Shown here one piece after another: positions 11,468 through 25,300 of a stretch of 64,000 nt of DNA. Origin of the DNA: Protula sp. h YS-2021 (Eukaryota; Annelida; Polychaeta; Sabellida; Serpulidae). The stretch is from assembly GCA_949752745.1 (NCBI GenBank), contig OX457028.1, forward strand, positions 26,293,458-26,357,457, read 5' to 3'. Under the pieces are notes generated by a model. The model had not been told where the DNA came from. It saw only the letters and a program-made list of their open reading frames with translations, and did not search any database. Made by a program: the position numbers and the translations under genes. Within the stretch, counting starts at the first letter, position 1. Each line of letters opens with the position of its first letter.

Positions 11468-12724
11468 CTGTGGGATGGGGGGAATCTTAAGAATACACCC
11501 ACTGCGTTCTGTTCCGTGCATGGCGTAAGAGGCGACTAATCGGAATTTCTTTCTAACGCTTCTTTTACTATTTCTTCATTCTTCCCTCTTTTTTTCCCAC
11601 TTGTTCCTTTAGCAAATGCGTCCCAATATACCCATTATAGTCGCTTAACGGCACGTTAAACACCAAACCGTCATACCCGCGACATGTTTTAACTTTGATT
11701 TATCTCCTCATTTAACTTGATGTACTATACGCCACCAGAGTCAGAGTTTTGTAGGGAACTTAAGCTGATGCAGCAAATAGACGCACACCCTTTCCTTCGA
11801 AGAAAACCGCATGTTACGTGCTTGCCATACTACATTGAACGTCAAAGGATCATTTACACATACATGACGACACACCTCAGCTTAAGCTTACAACCCACTC
11901 TCGACATACTTTCATTTTAAATCTCTTTTCGTTTAACTCGATGTAGCACACTATTATACGAAATCGCAAGTATGGTTGGAACTTAAGCGGCATTCGCAAA
12001 CATACACACACCCTATCCGTTGAACAAAATTTCATCTTACTTGCTGGACTTACCGTGAGTTAAACTCTTGCCACAAACTTTACCTAAGATGACAACACAA
12101 CTCAGCTTAAGCTTCCATCAGACCCAGTACATGTTTTAACTTTGATTTCTCAACTCATTTGACTTGATGTACCACGCTACTACAAAGTCACAGTTTTGGT
12201 GGGAACTTAAGCTGATACAGTGAACTAACGCATACGCTTTCCTTTGAACAAAATCCCTCGTTTCTTGTTTTTCACACTACACTGAACGTCAAAGCATCAT
12301 TTACACATACATCACGACACACCTCAGCTTGAGCTTACAGTATACCCGCGAAATACTTTCTCTTATATATCTCTCCTCGTTTAACTCGATGTAGCACACT
12401 GTTATTGGAAGTCGCAAGTATGGTTGGAACTTAAGCGGCGTTCGCAAACACACACACACCCTATCCGTTGAACAAAATCTCATCTTACTTGCTGGACTTA
12501 CCGTCAGTTAAGCTCTTGCCACAAACATTACCTAAGATGACAACACAACTCAGCTTAAGCTTCCAACATACCCTGGAGATGTTTTAACTTTGATTTTTCG
12601 CAAACATACACCCTATCCGTTGAACAAAATATCATCTTACTTGGTGGACTTACCATCAGTTAAACTCTTGCACAAGCATTACCTAAGATGACAAAACAGC
12701 TCGGCTTAAAATTCCAACATACCC
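11468..12724 (+). repeat. Reference 1,257-bp HOR unit, parsed
   Basis: Order: E (11468 to about 11667, with an altered right flank CCGTCATACCC), A1 11682-11903, B1 11904-12128, A3 12129-12350, B3 12351-12576, H 12577-12724. H starts as A (AGATGTTTTAACTTTGATTT) and switches to B at GCAAACATACACCC, then runs to the next CCAACATACCC. Lengths are 222, 225, 222, 226 and 148. Confidence 0.9.
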
Positions 12725-13833
12725 CTGTGGGATGGGGGGAATCTTAAGAATACACCCACTGCGTTCTGTTCCGTGCATGGCGTAAGAGGCGACTAATCGG
12801 AATTTCTTTCTAACTCTTCTTTTACTATTTCTTCATTCTTCCCTCTTTTTTTCCCACTTGTTCCTTTAGCAAATGCGTCCCAATATACCCATTATAGTCG
12901 CTTAACGGGACGTTAAACACCAAACCGTCATACCCGCGACATGTTTTAACTTTGATTTATCTACTCATTTGACTTGATGTACTATACGCCACCAGAGTCA
13001 GAGTTTTGTAGGGAACTTAAGCTGATGCAGCAAATAGGCGCACACCCTTTCCTTCGAAGAAAACCGCATGTTACGTGCTTGCCATACTACATTGAACGTC
13101 AAAGGATCATTTACACATACATGACGACACACCTCAGCTTAAGCTTACAGCCCACTCTCGACATACTTTCATTTTAAATCTCTTTTCGTTTAACTCGATG
13201 TAGCACACTATTATACGAAATCGCAAGTATGGTTGGAACTTAAGCGGCATTCGCAAACATACACACACCCTATCCGTTGAACAAAATGTCATCTTACTTG
13301 CTGGACTTACCGTCAGTTAAACTCTTGCCACAAACTTTACCTAAGATGACAACACAACTCAGCTTAAGCTTCCATCAGACCCAGTACATGTTTTAACTTT
13401 GATTTCTCAACTCATTTGACTTGATGTACCACGCCACTACGAAGTCACAGTTTTGGTGGGAACTTAAGCTGATACAGTGAACTAACGCATACGCTTTCCT
13501 TTGAACAAAATCCCTCGTTTCTTGTTTTTCACACTACACTGAACGTCAAAGCATCATTTACACATACATCACGACACACCTCAGCTTGGGCTTACAGTAT
13601 ACCCGCGTAATACTTTCTCTTATATATCTCTCCTCGTTTAACTCGATGTAGCACACTGTTATTGGAAGTCGCAAGTATGGTTGGAACTTAAGCGGCGTTC
13701 GCAAACATACACACACCCTATCCGTTGAACAAAATCTCATCTTACTTGCTGGACTTACCGTCAGTTAAAGTCTTGCCGAAAACATTACCTAAGATGACAA
13801 CACAACTCAGCTTAAGCTTCCAACATACCCTGG

Positions 13834-14132
13834 AGATGTTTTAGCATTGATTTTTCGCAAACATACACCCTATCCGTTGAACAAAATCTCATCTTACTTG
13901 CTGGACTTACCGTCAGTTAAGCTCTTGCCACAAACATTACCTAAGATGACAACACAACTCAGCTTAAGCTTCCAACATACCCTGGAGATGTTTTAACTTT
14001 GATTTTTCGCAAACATACACCCTATCCGTTGAACAAAATATCATCTTTCTGGTGGACTTACCGTCAGTTAAACTCTTGCACAAGCATTACCTAAGATGAC
14101 AAAACAGCTCGGCTTAAAATTCCAACATACCC
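13834..14132 (+). repeat. Tandem duplication of the chimeric H monomer
   Basis: Two H copies lie head to tail (13834-13985 and 13986-14132). The first ends like B3 (CTTAAGCTTCCAACATACCC without an E insert) and the second leads into the E copy at 14133. This explains the 1.41-kb unit and shows that H can be gained by unequal exchange. Confidence 0.85.
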
Positions 14133-16966
14133 CTGTGGGGTTGGGGGAATCTTAAGAATACACCCATTGCGTTCTGTTCCGTGCATGGCGTAAGAGGCGA
14201 CTAATCGGAATTTCTTTGTTTCTAACTCTTCTTTTGCTATTTCTTCATTGTTCTCTCTTTTTTACCCACTTGTTCCTTTAGCAAATGCGTCCCAATATAC
14301 CCATCATAGTCGCTTAACGGGACGTTAAACACCAAACCGTCATACCCGCGACATGTTTTAACTTTGATTTATCTCCTCATTTAACTTGATGTACTATACG
14401 CCACCAGAGTCAGAGTTTTGTAGGGAACTTAAGCTGATGCAGCAAATAGACGCACACCCTTTCCTTCGAAGAAAACCGCATGTTACGTGCTTGCCATACT
14501 ACATTGAACGTCAAAGGATCATTTACACATACATGACGACACACCTCAGCTTAAGCTTACAACCCACTCTCGACATACTTTCATTTTAAATCTCTTTTCG
14601 TTTAACTCGATGTAGCACACTATTATACGAAATCGCAAGTATGGTTGGAACTTAAGCGGCATTCGCAAACATACACACACCCTATCCGTTGAACAAAATT
14701 TCATCTTACTTGCTAGACTTACCGTGAGTTAAACTCTTGCCACAAACTTTACCTAAGATGACAACACAACTCAGCTTAAGCTTCCATCAGACCCAGTACA
14801 TGTTTTAACTTTGATTTCTCAACTCATTTGACTTGATGTACCACGCTACTACAAAGTCACAGTTTTGGTGGGAACTTAAGCTGATACAGTGAACTAACGC
14901 ATACGCTTTCCTTTGAACAAAATCCCTCGTTTCTTGTTTTTCATACTACACTGAACGTCAAAGCATCATTTACACATACATCACGACACACCTCAGCTTG
15001 AGCTTACAGTATACCCGCGAAATACTTTCTCTTATATATCTCTCCTCGTTTAACTCGATGTAGCACACTGTTATTGGAAGTCGCAAGTATGGTTGGAACT
15101 TAAGCGGCGTTCGCAAACACACACACACCCTATCCGTTGAACAAAATCTCATCTTACTTGCTGGACTTACCGTCAGTTAAGCTCTTGCCACAAACATTAC
15201 CTAAGATGACAACACAACTCAGCTTAAGCTTCCAACATACCCTGGAGATGTTTTAACTTTGATTTTTCGCAAACATACACCCTATCCGTTGAACAAAATA
15301 TCATCTTACTTGGTGGACTTACCGCCAGTTAAACTCTTGCACAAGCATTACCTAAGATGACAAAACAGCTCGGCTTAAAATTCCAACATACCCCTGTGGG
15401 GTTGGGCGAATCTTAAGAATACATCCATTGCGTTCTGTTCCGTGCATGGCGTAAGAGGCGACTAATCGGAATTTCTTTGTTTCTAACTCTTCTTTTGCTA
15501 TTTCTTCATTCTTCTCTCTTTTTTACCCACTTGTTCCTTTAGCAAATGCGTCCCAATATACCCATCATAGTCGCTTAACGGGACGTTAAACACCAAACCA
15601 ACAAACCAACATACCCGCGACATGTTTTAACTTTGATTTATCTCCTCATTTGACTTGATGTACTATACGCCACCAGAGTCAGAGTTTTGTAGGGAACTTA
15701 AGCTGATGCAGCAAATAGACGCACACCCTTTCCTTCGAAGAAAACCGCATGTTACTTGCCTGCCATACTACATTGAACGTCAAAGGATCATTTACACATA
15801 CATGACGACACACCTCAGCTTAAGCTTACAACCCACTCTCGACATACTTTCATTTTAAATCTCTTTTCGTTTAACTCGATGTAGCACACTATTATACGAA
15901 ATCGCAAGTATGGTTGGAACTTAAGCGGCATTCGCAAACATACACACACCCTATCCGTTGAACAAAATGTCATCTTACTTGCTGGACTTACCGTCAGTTA
16001 AACTCTTGCCACAAACTTTACCTAAGATGACAACACAACTCAGCTTAAGCTTCCATCAGACCCAGTACATGTTTTAACTTTGATTTATCAACTCATTTGA
16101 CTTGGTGTACCACGCCACTAGAAAGTCACAGTTTTGGTGGGAACTTAAGCTGATACAGTGAACTAACGCATACCCTTTCCTTTGAACAAAACCCCTGGTT
16201 CTTGTTTTTCACACTACACTGAACGTCAAAGCATCATTTACACATACATCACGACACACCTCAGCTTGAGCTTACAGTATACCCGCGAAATACTTTCTCT
16301 TATATATCTCTCCTCGTTTAACTCGATGTAGCACACTAATATTGGGAGTCGCAAGTATGGTTGGAACTTAAGCGGCGTTCGCAAACATACACACACCCTA
16401 TCCGTTGAACAAAATCTCATCTTACTTGCTGGACTTACCGTCAGATAAACTCTTGTCACAAGCATTACCTAAGATGACAACACAACTCAGCTTAAGCTTC
16501 CAACATACCCTGGAGATGTTTTAGCTTTGATTTTTCGCAAACATACACCCTATCCGTTGAACAAAATATCATCTTACTTGGTGGACTTACCATCAGTTAA
16601 ACTCTTGCACAAGCATTACCTAAGATGACAAAACAGCTCGGCTTAAAATTCCAACATACCCCTGTGGGGTGGGGGGAATCTTAAGAATACACCCACTGCG
16701 TTCTGTTCCGTGCATGGCGTAAGAGGCGACTAATCGGAATTTCTTTGTTTCTAACTCTTCTTTTACTATTTCTTCATTCTTCCCTCTTTTTTTTCCCACT
16801 TGTTCCTTTAGCAATTGCGTCCCAATATTCCCATCATAGTCGCTTAACGGGACGTTAAACACCCAACCAACAAACCAACATACCCGCGACATGTTTTAAC
16901 TTTGATTTCTCTCCTCATTTGACTTGATGTACTATACGCCACCAGAGTCAGAGTTTTGTAGGGAAC

Positions 16967-17586
16967 TTAAAGGCCCAACGAGGACTATAAAAGCAGCCCT
17001 TAGCTCCTCCCATTTTCATTGTGATTCTGGGGCTCAAACAGGCAACATGAGACCCTCGCGTACTTATTTAGCCTTTTTACTAAACATTTTGACAGATTTT
17101 GGTAAAATAAAATGGTCGATCAGTTAATTACTTTCTAGCCATACTAAAAGCATTTTAACGACTGTTTGAAAAGAGATTACATCAAAATTTAACTTTAAAT
17201 CATATCACAATTTTAAAAACGACCCAACCTCATTGTAAATTCCACGTGTTTTACGCGACCTAATTGCTGCCTGATTGACGCTGTCAAAACATTGACCCAT
17301 TGATGCTCATTGAACAGCATGTTATAGGGAGCCACTCCAAGCAAAACCGATTTCACACATTTTTCCTTTCAACTCCTTTGTCTAAGCCGGAGTCATAGTG
17401 TGGATAGAAATACGCTGCATAAATTAACTGTTATCTTCAGTTGATCAGTTCGCACATCGCACAAAGACGTTAATCTTAACGTTGTAAAATCTGTATAAAA
17501 TTGATTGATGGCCTTTTCCAAGAAAGTGAGAAAAGGGGCGGACTCGGTGCCATGGCTAAAAGCAGCGTTTTCAGTTGGGCCTTCAA
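16967..17586. mobile_element. Non-autonomous DNA transposon (MITE), TTAA target, 612 bp
   Basis: Element 16971-17582 interrupts an A1 monomer whose sequence resumes at CTGATGCAGCAAATAG. Ends are AGGCCCAAC and GTTGGGCCT, a 9-bp terminal inverted repeat. The left flank is TTAA (16967-16970) and the right flank TCAA (17583-17586); with one substitution this is a TTAA target duplication, and the uninterrupted monomer has a single TTAA here. TAAAAGCAGC occurs near both ends as a direct repeat. The interior is AT-rich with no transposase. TTAA targets are used by piggyBac and Kolobok/T2 families; the TTAAAGG terminus looks more like Kolobok/T2 (from memory), so the superfamily is an inference. Found in only one HOR unit, so it inserted after that unit formed. 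Confidence 0.8.
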
Positions 17587-20500
17587 CCTGATGCAGCAAA
17601 TAGACGCACACCCTTTCCTTCGAAGAAAACCGCATGTTACTTGCCTGCCATACTACATTGAACGTCAAAGGATCATTTACACATGCATGACGACACACCT
17701 CAGCTTAAGCTTACAACCCACTCTCGACATACTTTCATTTTAAATCTCTTTTCGTTTAACTCGATGTAGCACACTATTATACGAAATCGCAAGTATGGTT
17801 GGAACTTAAGCGGCATTCGCAAACATACACACACCTATCCGTTGAACAAAATGTCATCTTACTTGCTGGACTTACCGTCAGTTAAACTCTTGCCACAAAC
17901 TTTACCTAAGATGACAACACAACTCAGCCTAAGCTTCCATCAGACCCAGTACATGTTTTAACTTTGATTTATCAACTCATTTGACTTGATGTACCACGCC
18001 ACTAGAAAGTCACAGTTTTGTGGGAACTTAAGCTGATACAGTGAACTAACGCATACGCTTTCCTTTGAACAAAACCCATCGTTTCTTGTTTTTCACACTA
18101 CACTGAACGTCAAATCATCATTTACACATACATCACGACACACCTCAGCTTGGGCTTACAGTATACCCGCGAAATACTTTCTCTTATATATCTCTCCTCG
18201 TTTAACTCGATGTAGCACACTATTATTGGAAGTCGCAAGTATGGTTGGAACTTAAGCGGCGTTCGCAAACATACACACACCCTATCCGTTGAACAAAATC
18301 TCATCTTACTTGCTGGACTTACCGTCAGTTAAGCTCTTGCCACAAACATTGCCTAAGATGACAACACAACTCAGCTTAAGCTTCCAACATACCCTGGAGA
18401 TGTTTTAACTTTGATTTTTCGCAAACATACACCCAATCCGTTGAACAAAATATCATCTTACTTGGTGGACTTACCGTCAGTTAAACTCTTGCACAAGCAT
18501 TACCTAAGATGACAAAACAGCTCGGCTTAAAATTCCAACATACCCCTGTGGGGTGGGGGGAATCTTAAGAATACACCCACTGCGTTCTGTTCCGTGCATG
18601 GCGTAAGAGGCGACTAATCGGAATTTCTTTGTTTCTAACTATTCTTTTACTATTTCTTCATTCTTCCCTCTTTTTTTCCCACTTGTTCCTTTAGCAATTG
18701 CGTCCCAATATTCCCATCATAGTCGCTTAACGGGACGTTAAACACCAAACCAACAAACCAACATACCCGCGACATGTTTTAACTTTGATTTATCTCCTCA
18801 TTTGACTTGATGTACTATACGCCACCAGAGTCGGAGTTTTGTAGGGAACTTAAGCTGATGCAGCAAATAGACGCACACCCTTCGAAGAAAACCGCATGTT
18901 ACCTGCCTCCCATACTACATTGAACGTCAAAGGATCATTTACACATACATGACGACACACCTCAGCTTAAGCTTACAACCCACTCTCGACATACTTTCAT
19001 TTTAAATCTCTTTTCGTTTAACTCGATGTAGCACACTATTATACGAAATCGCAAGTATGGTTGGAACTTAAGCGGCATTCGCAAACATACACACACCCTA
19101 TCCGTTGAACAAAATGTCATCTTACTTGCTGGACTTACCGTCAGTTAAACTCTTGCCACAAACTTTACCTAAGATGACAACACAACTCAGCCTAAGCTTC
19201 CATCAGACCCAGTACATGTTTTAACTTTGATTTATCAACTCATTTGACTTGATGTACCACGCCACTACAAAGTCACAGTTTTGTGGGAACTTAAGCTGAT
19301 ACAGTGAACTAACGCATACGCTTTCCTTTGAACAAAACCCCTCGTTTCTTGTTTTTCACACTACACTGAACGTCAAAGCATCATTTACACATACATCACG
19401 ACACACCTCAGCTTGGGCTTACAGTATACCCGCGAAATACTTTCTCTTATATATCTCTTCTCGTTTAACTCGATGTAGCACACTATTATTGGAAGTCGCA
19501 AGTATGGTTGGAACTTAAGCGGCGTTCGCAAACATACACACACCCTATCCGTTGAACAAAATCTCATCTTACTTGCTGGACTTACCGTCAGTTAAGCTCT
19601 TGCCACAAACATTACCTAAGATGACAACACAACTCAGCTTAAGCTTCCAACATACCCTGGAGATGTTTTAACTTTGATTTTTCGCAAACATACACCCTAT
19701 CCGTTGAACAAAATATCATCTTACTTGGTGGACTTACCGTCAGTTAAACTCTTGCACAAGCATTACCTAAGATGACAAAACAGCTCGGCTTAAAATTCCA
19801 ACATACCCCTGTCGGGTGGGGGGAATCTTAAGAATACACCCACTGCGTTCTGTTCCGTGCATGGCGTAAGAGGCGACTAATCGGAATTTCTTTGTTTCTA
19901 ACTATTCTTTTACTATTTCTTCATTCTTCCCTCTTTTTTTCCCACTTGTTCCTTTAGCAATTGCGTCCCAATATTCCCATCATAGTCGCTTAACGGGACG
20001 TTAAACACCAAACCAACAAACCAACATCCCCGCAACATGTTTTAACTTTGATTTATCTCCTCATTTGACTTGATGTACTATACGCCACCAGAGTCAGAGT
20101 TTTGTAGGGAACTTAAGCTGATGCAGCAAATAGACGCACACCCTTCGAAGAAAACCGCATGTTACCTGCCTGCCATACTACATTGAACGTCAAAGGATCA
20201 TTTACACATACATGACGACACACCTCAGCTTAAGCTTACAACCCACTCTCGACAAACTTCCTTTTTATATCTCTTTTCGTTTAACTCGATGTAGCACACT
20301 ATTATACGAAATCGCAAGTATGGTTGGAACTTAAGCGGCATTCGCAAACATACACACACCCTATCCGTTGAACAAAATGTCATCTTACTTGCTGGACTTA
20401 CCGTCAGTTAAACTCTTGCCACAAACTTTACCTAAGATGACAACACAACTCAGCCTAAGCTTCCATCAGACCCAGTACATGTTTTAACTTTGATTTATCA

Positions 20501-22331
20501 ACTCATTTGACTTGGATGTACCACGCCACTAGAAAGTCACAGTTTTGTGGGAACTTAAGCTGATACAGTGAACTAACGCATACGCTTTCCTTTGAACAAA
20601 ACCCCTCGTTTCTTGTTTTTCACACTACACTGAACGTCAAATCATCATTTACACATACATCACGACACACCTCAGCTTGGGCTTACAGTATACCCGCGAA
20701 ATACTTTCTCTTATATATCTCTCCTCGTTTAACTCGATGTAGCACACTATTATTGGAAGTCGCAAGTATGGTTGGAACTTAAGCGGCGTTCGCAAACATA
20801 CACACACCCTATCCGTTGAACAAAATCTCATCTTACTTGCTGGACTTACCGTCAGTTAAGCTCTTGCCACAAACATTACCTAAGATGACAACACAACTCA
20901 GCTTAAGCTTCCAACATACCCTGGAGATGTTTTAACTTTGATTTTTCGCAAACATACACCCTATCCGTTGAACAAAATATCATCTTACTTGGTGGACTTA
21001 CCGTCAGTTAAACTCTTGCACAAGCATTACCTAAGATGACAAAACAGCTCGGCTTAAAATTCCAACATACCCCTGTCGGGTGGGGGGAATCTTAAGAATA
21101 CACCCACTGCGTTCTGTTCCGTGCATGGCGTAAGAGGCGACTAATCGGAATTTCTTTCTAACTCTTCTTTTACTATTTCTTCATTCTTCCCTCTTTTTTT
21201 CCCACTTGTTCCTTTAGCAATTGCGTCCCAATATTCCCATCATAGTCGCTTAACGGGACGTTAAACACCAAACCAACAAACCAACATACCCGCGACATGT
21301 TTTAACTTTGATTTATCTCCTCATTTGACTTGATGTACTATACGCCACCAGAGTCAGAGTTTTGTAGGGAACTTAAGCTGATGCAGCAAATAGACGCACA
21401 CCCTTCGAAGAAAACCGCATGTTACCTGCCTGCCATACTACATTGAACGTCAAAGGATCATTTACACATACATGACGACACACCTCAGCTTAAGCTTACA
21501 ACCCACTCTCGACATACTTTCATTTTAAATCTCTTTTCGTTTAACTCGATGTAGCACACTATTATACGAAATCGCAAGTATGGTTGGAACTTAAGCGGCA
21601 TTCGCAAACATACACACACCCTATCCGTTGAACAAAATCTCATCTTACTTGCTGGACTTACCGTCAGTTAAACTCTTGCCACAAACTTTACCTAAGATGA
21701 CAACACAACTCAGCCTAAGCTTCCATCAGACCCAGTACATGTTTTAACTTTGATTTATCAACTCATTTGACTTGATGTACCACGCCACTAGAAAGTCACA
21801 GTTTTGTGGGAACTTAAGCTGATACAGTGAACTAACGCATACGCTTTCCTTTGAACAAAACCCCTCGTTTCTAGTTTTTCACACTACACCGAACGTCAAA
21901 GTATCATTTACACATACATCACGACACACCTCAGCTTGGGCTTACAGTATACCCGCGAAATACTTTCTCTTATATATCTCTTCTCGTTTAACTCGATGTA
22001 GCACACTATTATTGGAAGTCGCAAGTATGGTTGGAACTTAAGCGGCGTTCGCAAACATACACACACCCTATCCGTTGAACAAAATCTCATCTTACTTGCT
22101 GGACTTACCGTCAGTTAAGCTCTTGCCACAAACATTACCTAAGATGACAACACAACTCAGCTTAAGCTTCCAACATACCCTGGAGATGTTTTAACTTTGA
22201 TTTTTCGCAAACATACACCCTATCCGTTGAACAAAATATCATCTTACTTGGTGGACTTACCGTCAGTTAAACTCTTGCACAAGCATTACCTAAGATGACA
22301 AAACAGCTCGGCTTAAAATTCCAACATACCC

Positions 22332-25300
22332 CTGTCGGGTGGGGGGAATCTTAAGAATACACCCACTGCGTTCTGTTCCGTGCATGGCGTAAGAGGCGAC
22401 TAATCGGAATTTCTTTGTTTCTAACTATTCTTTTACTATTTCTTCATTCTTCCCTCTTTTTTTCCCACTTGTTCCTTTAGCAATTGCGTCCCAATATTCC
22501 CATCATAGTCGCTTAACGGGACGTTAAACACCAAACCAACATACCCGCGACATGTTTTAACTTTGATTTATCTCCTCATTTGACTTGATGTACTATACGC
22601 CACCAGAGTCAGAGTTTTGTAGGGAACTTAAGCTGATGCAGCAAATAGACGCACACCCTTCGAAGAAAACCGCATGTTACCTGCCTGCCATACTACATTG
22701 AACGTCAAAGGATCATTTACACATACATGACGACACACCTCAGCTTAAGCTTACAACCCACTCTCGACATACTTTCATTTTAAATCTCTTTTCGTTTAAC
22801 TCGATGTAGCACACTATTATACGAAATCGCAAGTATGGTTGGAACTTAAGCGGCATTCGCAAACATACACACACCCTATCCGTTGAACAAAATGTCATCT
22901 TACTTGCTGGACTTACCGTCAGTTAAACTCTTGCCACAAACTTTACCTAAGATGACAACACAACTCAGCTTAAGCTTCCATCAGACCCAGTACATGTTTT
23001 AACTTTGATTTATCAACTCATTTGACTTGATGTACCACGCCACTAGAAAGTCACAGTTTTGGTGGGAACTTAAGCTGATACAGTGAACTAACGCATACGC
23101 TTTCCTTTGAACAAAACCCCTCGTTTCTTGTTTTTCACACTACACCGAACGTCAAAGCATCATTTACACATACATCACGACACACCTCAGCTTGGGTTTA
23201 CAGTATACCCGCGAAATACTTTCTCTTATATATCTCTCCTCGTTTAACTCGATGTAGCACACTATTATTGGAAGTCGCAAGTATGGTTGGAACTTAAGCG
23301 GCGTTCGCAAACATACACACACCCTATCCGTTGAACAAAATCTCATCTTACTTGCTGGACTTACCGTCAGTTAAACTCTTGCCACAAGCAATACCTTAGA
23401 TCACAGCACAACTCAGCTTAAGGTTCCAACAATACCGCGACTTGTTTTAACTTTGATTTATCTCCTAATTTGACTTGATGTACCACACGCCACTACAAGG
23501 TCACAGTTTGGTAGGGAACATAAGGTGATGTAGTAAACAGACGCACACTCTTTCCTTTGAACAAAACCCCATGTTACTTGTTTGCTACACTACACTGAAC
23601 GTCAAAGGAGGATTTACATATACATCACGACACACCTCAGCTTAATGGTACAGCATACCCTCGACATACTTTCACTTATATTTATCTCCTCGTTTATCTC
23701 GATGTAGGAGACTGTTATACGAAATCGCAAGTACTTTTGGAGCTTAAGCGGCATTCCCAAACATACACACACCCAATCCGTTGAACAAAATTTCATCTTA
23801 CTTGCTGGACTTACCCCGTCAGTTAAACTCTTGCCACAAACATTACCTAAGATGACAACACAACTCAGCTTAAGCTTCCATCAGACCCAGTACATGTTTT
23901 AACTTTGATATATCAACTCATTTGACTTGATGTACCACGCCACTAGAAAGTCACAGTTTTGGTGGGAACTTAAGCTGATACAGTGAACTAACGCATACCC
24001 TTTCCTTTGAACAAAACCCCCTGTTTCTTGTTTTTCACACTACAGCGAACGTCAAAGCATCATTTACACATACATCACGACACACCTCAGCTTGAGCTTA
24101 CAGTATACCGGCGAAATACTTTCTCTTATATATCTCTCCTAGTTTAAATCGATGTAGCACACTATTATTGGAAGTCGCAAGTATGGTTGGAACTTAAGCG
24201 GCGTTCGCAAACATACACACATCCTATCCGTTGAACAAAATCTCATCTTACTTGTTGGACTTACCGTCAGATAAACTCTTGTCACAAGCATTACCTAAGA
24301 TGACAACACAACTCAGCTTAAGCTTCCAACATACCCTGGAGATGTTTTAACTTTGATTTTTCGCGAACATACACCCTATCCGTTGAACAAAATATCATCT
24401 TACTTGGTGGACTTACCGTCAGTTAAACTCTTGCACAAGCATTACCTAAGATGACAAAACAGCTCGGCTTAAAATTCCAACATACCCCTGTGGGGTGGGG
24501 GGAATCTTAAGAATACACCCACTGCGTTCTGTTCCGTGCATGGCGTAAGAGGCGTCTAATCGGAATTTCTTTCTTTCTAACTCTTCTTTTACTATTTCTT
24601 CATTCTTCCCTCTTTTTTTCCCACTTGTTCCTTTAGCAAATGCGACCCAATATACCCATCATAGTCGCTTAACGGGACGTTAAACACCAAACCAACAAAC
24701 CAACGTGTCCGCGACATGTTTTAACTTTGATTTTATCTCCTCATTTAACTTGATGTACTATACGCCACCAGAGTCAGAGTTTTGTAGGGAACTTAAGCTG
24801 ATGCAGAAAATAGACGCACACCCTTTCCTTCGAACAAAACCGCATGTTACTTGCTTGCCATACTACATTGAACGTCAAAGGATCATTTACACATACATGA
24901 CGACACACCTCAGCTTTAGCTTGCAACCCACCCTGGACATACTTTCATTTTAAATCTCTTTTCGTTTAACTCGATGTAGCACACTATTATACGAAATCGC
25001 AAGTATGGTTGGAACTTAAGCGGCATTCGCAAACATACACACACCCTATCCGTTGAACAAAATGTCATCTTACTTGCTGGACTTACCGTCAGTTAAACTC
25101 CTACCACAAGCAATACCTTAGATGACAACACAACTCAGCTTAAGGTTCCAACAATACCGCGACTTGTTTTAACTTTGATTTATCTCCGGATTTGACTTGA
25201 TGTACCATACGCCACTACACAGTCACAGTTTGGTAGGGAACATAAGCGGATGTAGTAAACAGACGCACACTCTTTCCTTTGAACAAAACCCCATGTTACT

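Larger units (their letters stand above)
8286..22331 (+). repeat. 1.26-kb higher-order repeat block (E-A1B1-A3B3-H)
   Basis: E copies start at 8286, 9542, 10211, 11468, 12725, 14133, 15394, 16662, 18546, 19809, 21073 and 22332. Typical spacing is 1,257-1,268 bp. Exceptions each have a simple cause: 9542 to 10211 (669 bp) lacks A3B3 and H; 12725 to 14133 (1,408 bp) has H duplicated; 16662 to 18546 (1,884 bp) contains a 612-bp transposon. Within a unit, A3 (CAACTCATTTG, GTGAACTAACGCATACGC) and B3 (AAATACTTTCTC, TATTGGAAGTCGC) are distinct from A1 and B1. Confidence 0.92.

Noticed and set aside
16620..16892. Minus-strand 90-codon ORF across an E copy (also 26166-26438)
   Set aside because: It is open in only two E copies and closed by small indels in the pyrimidine tract of the others, so there is no sign of selection.
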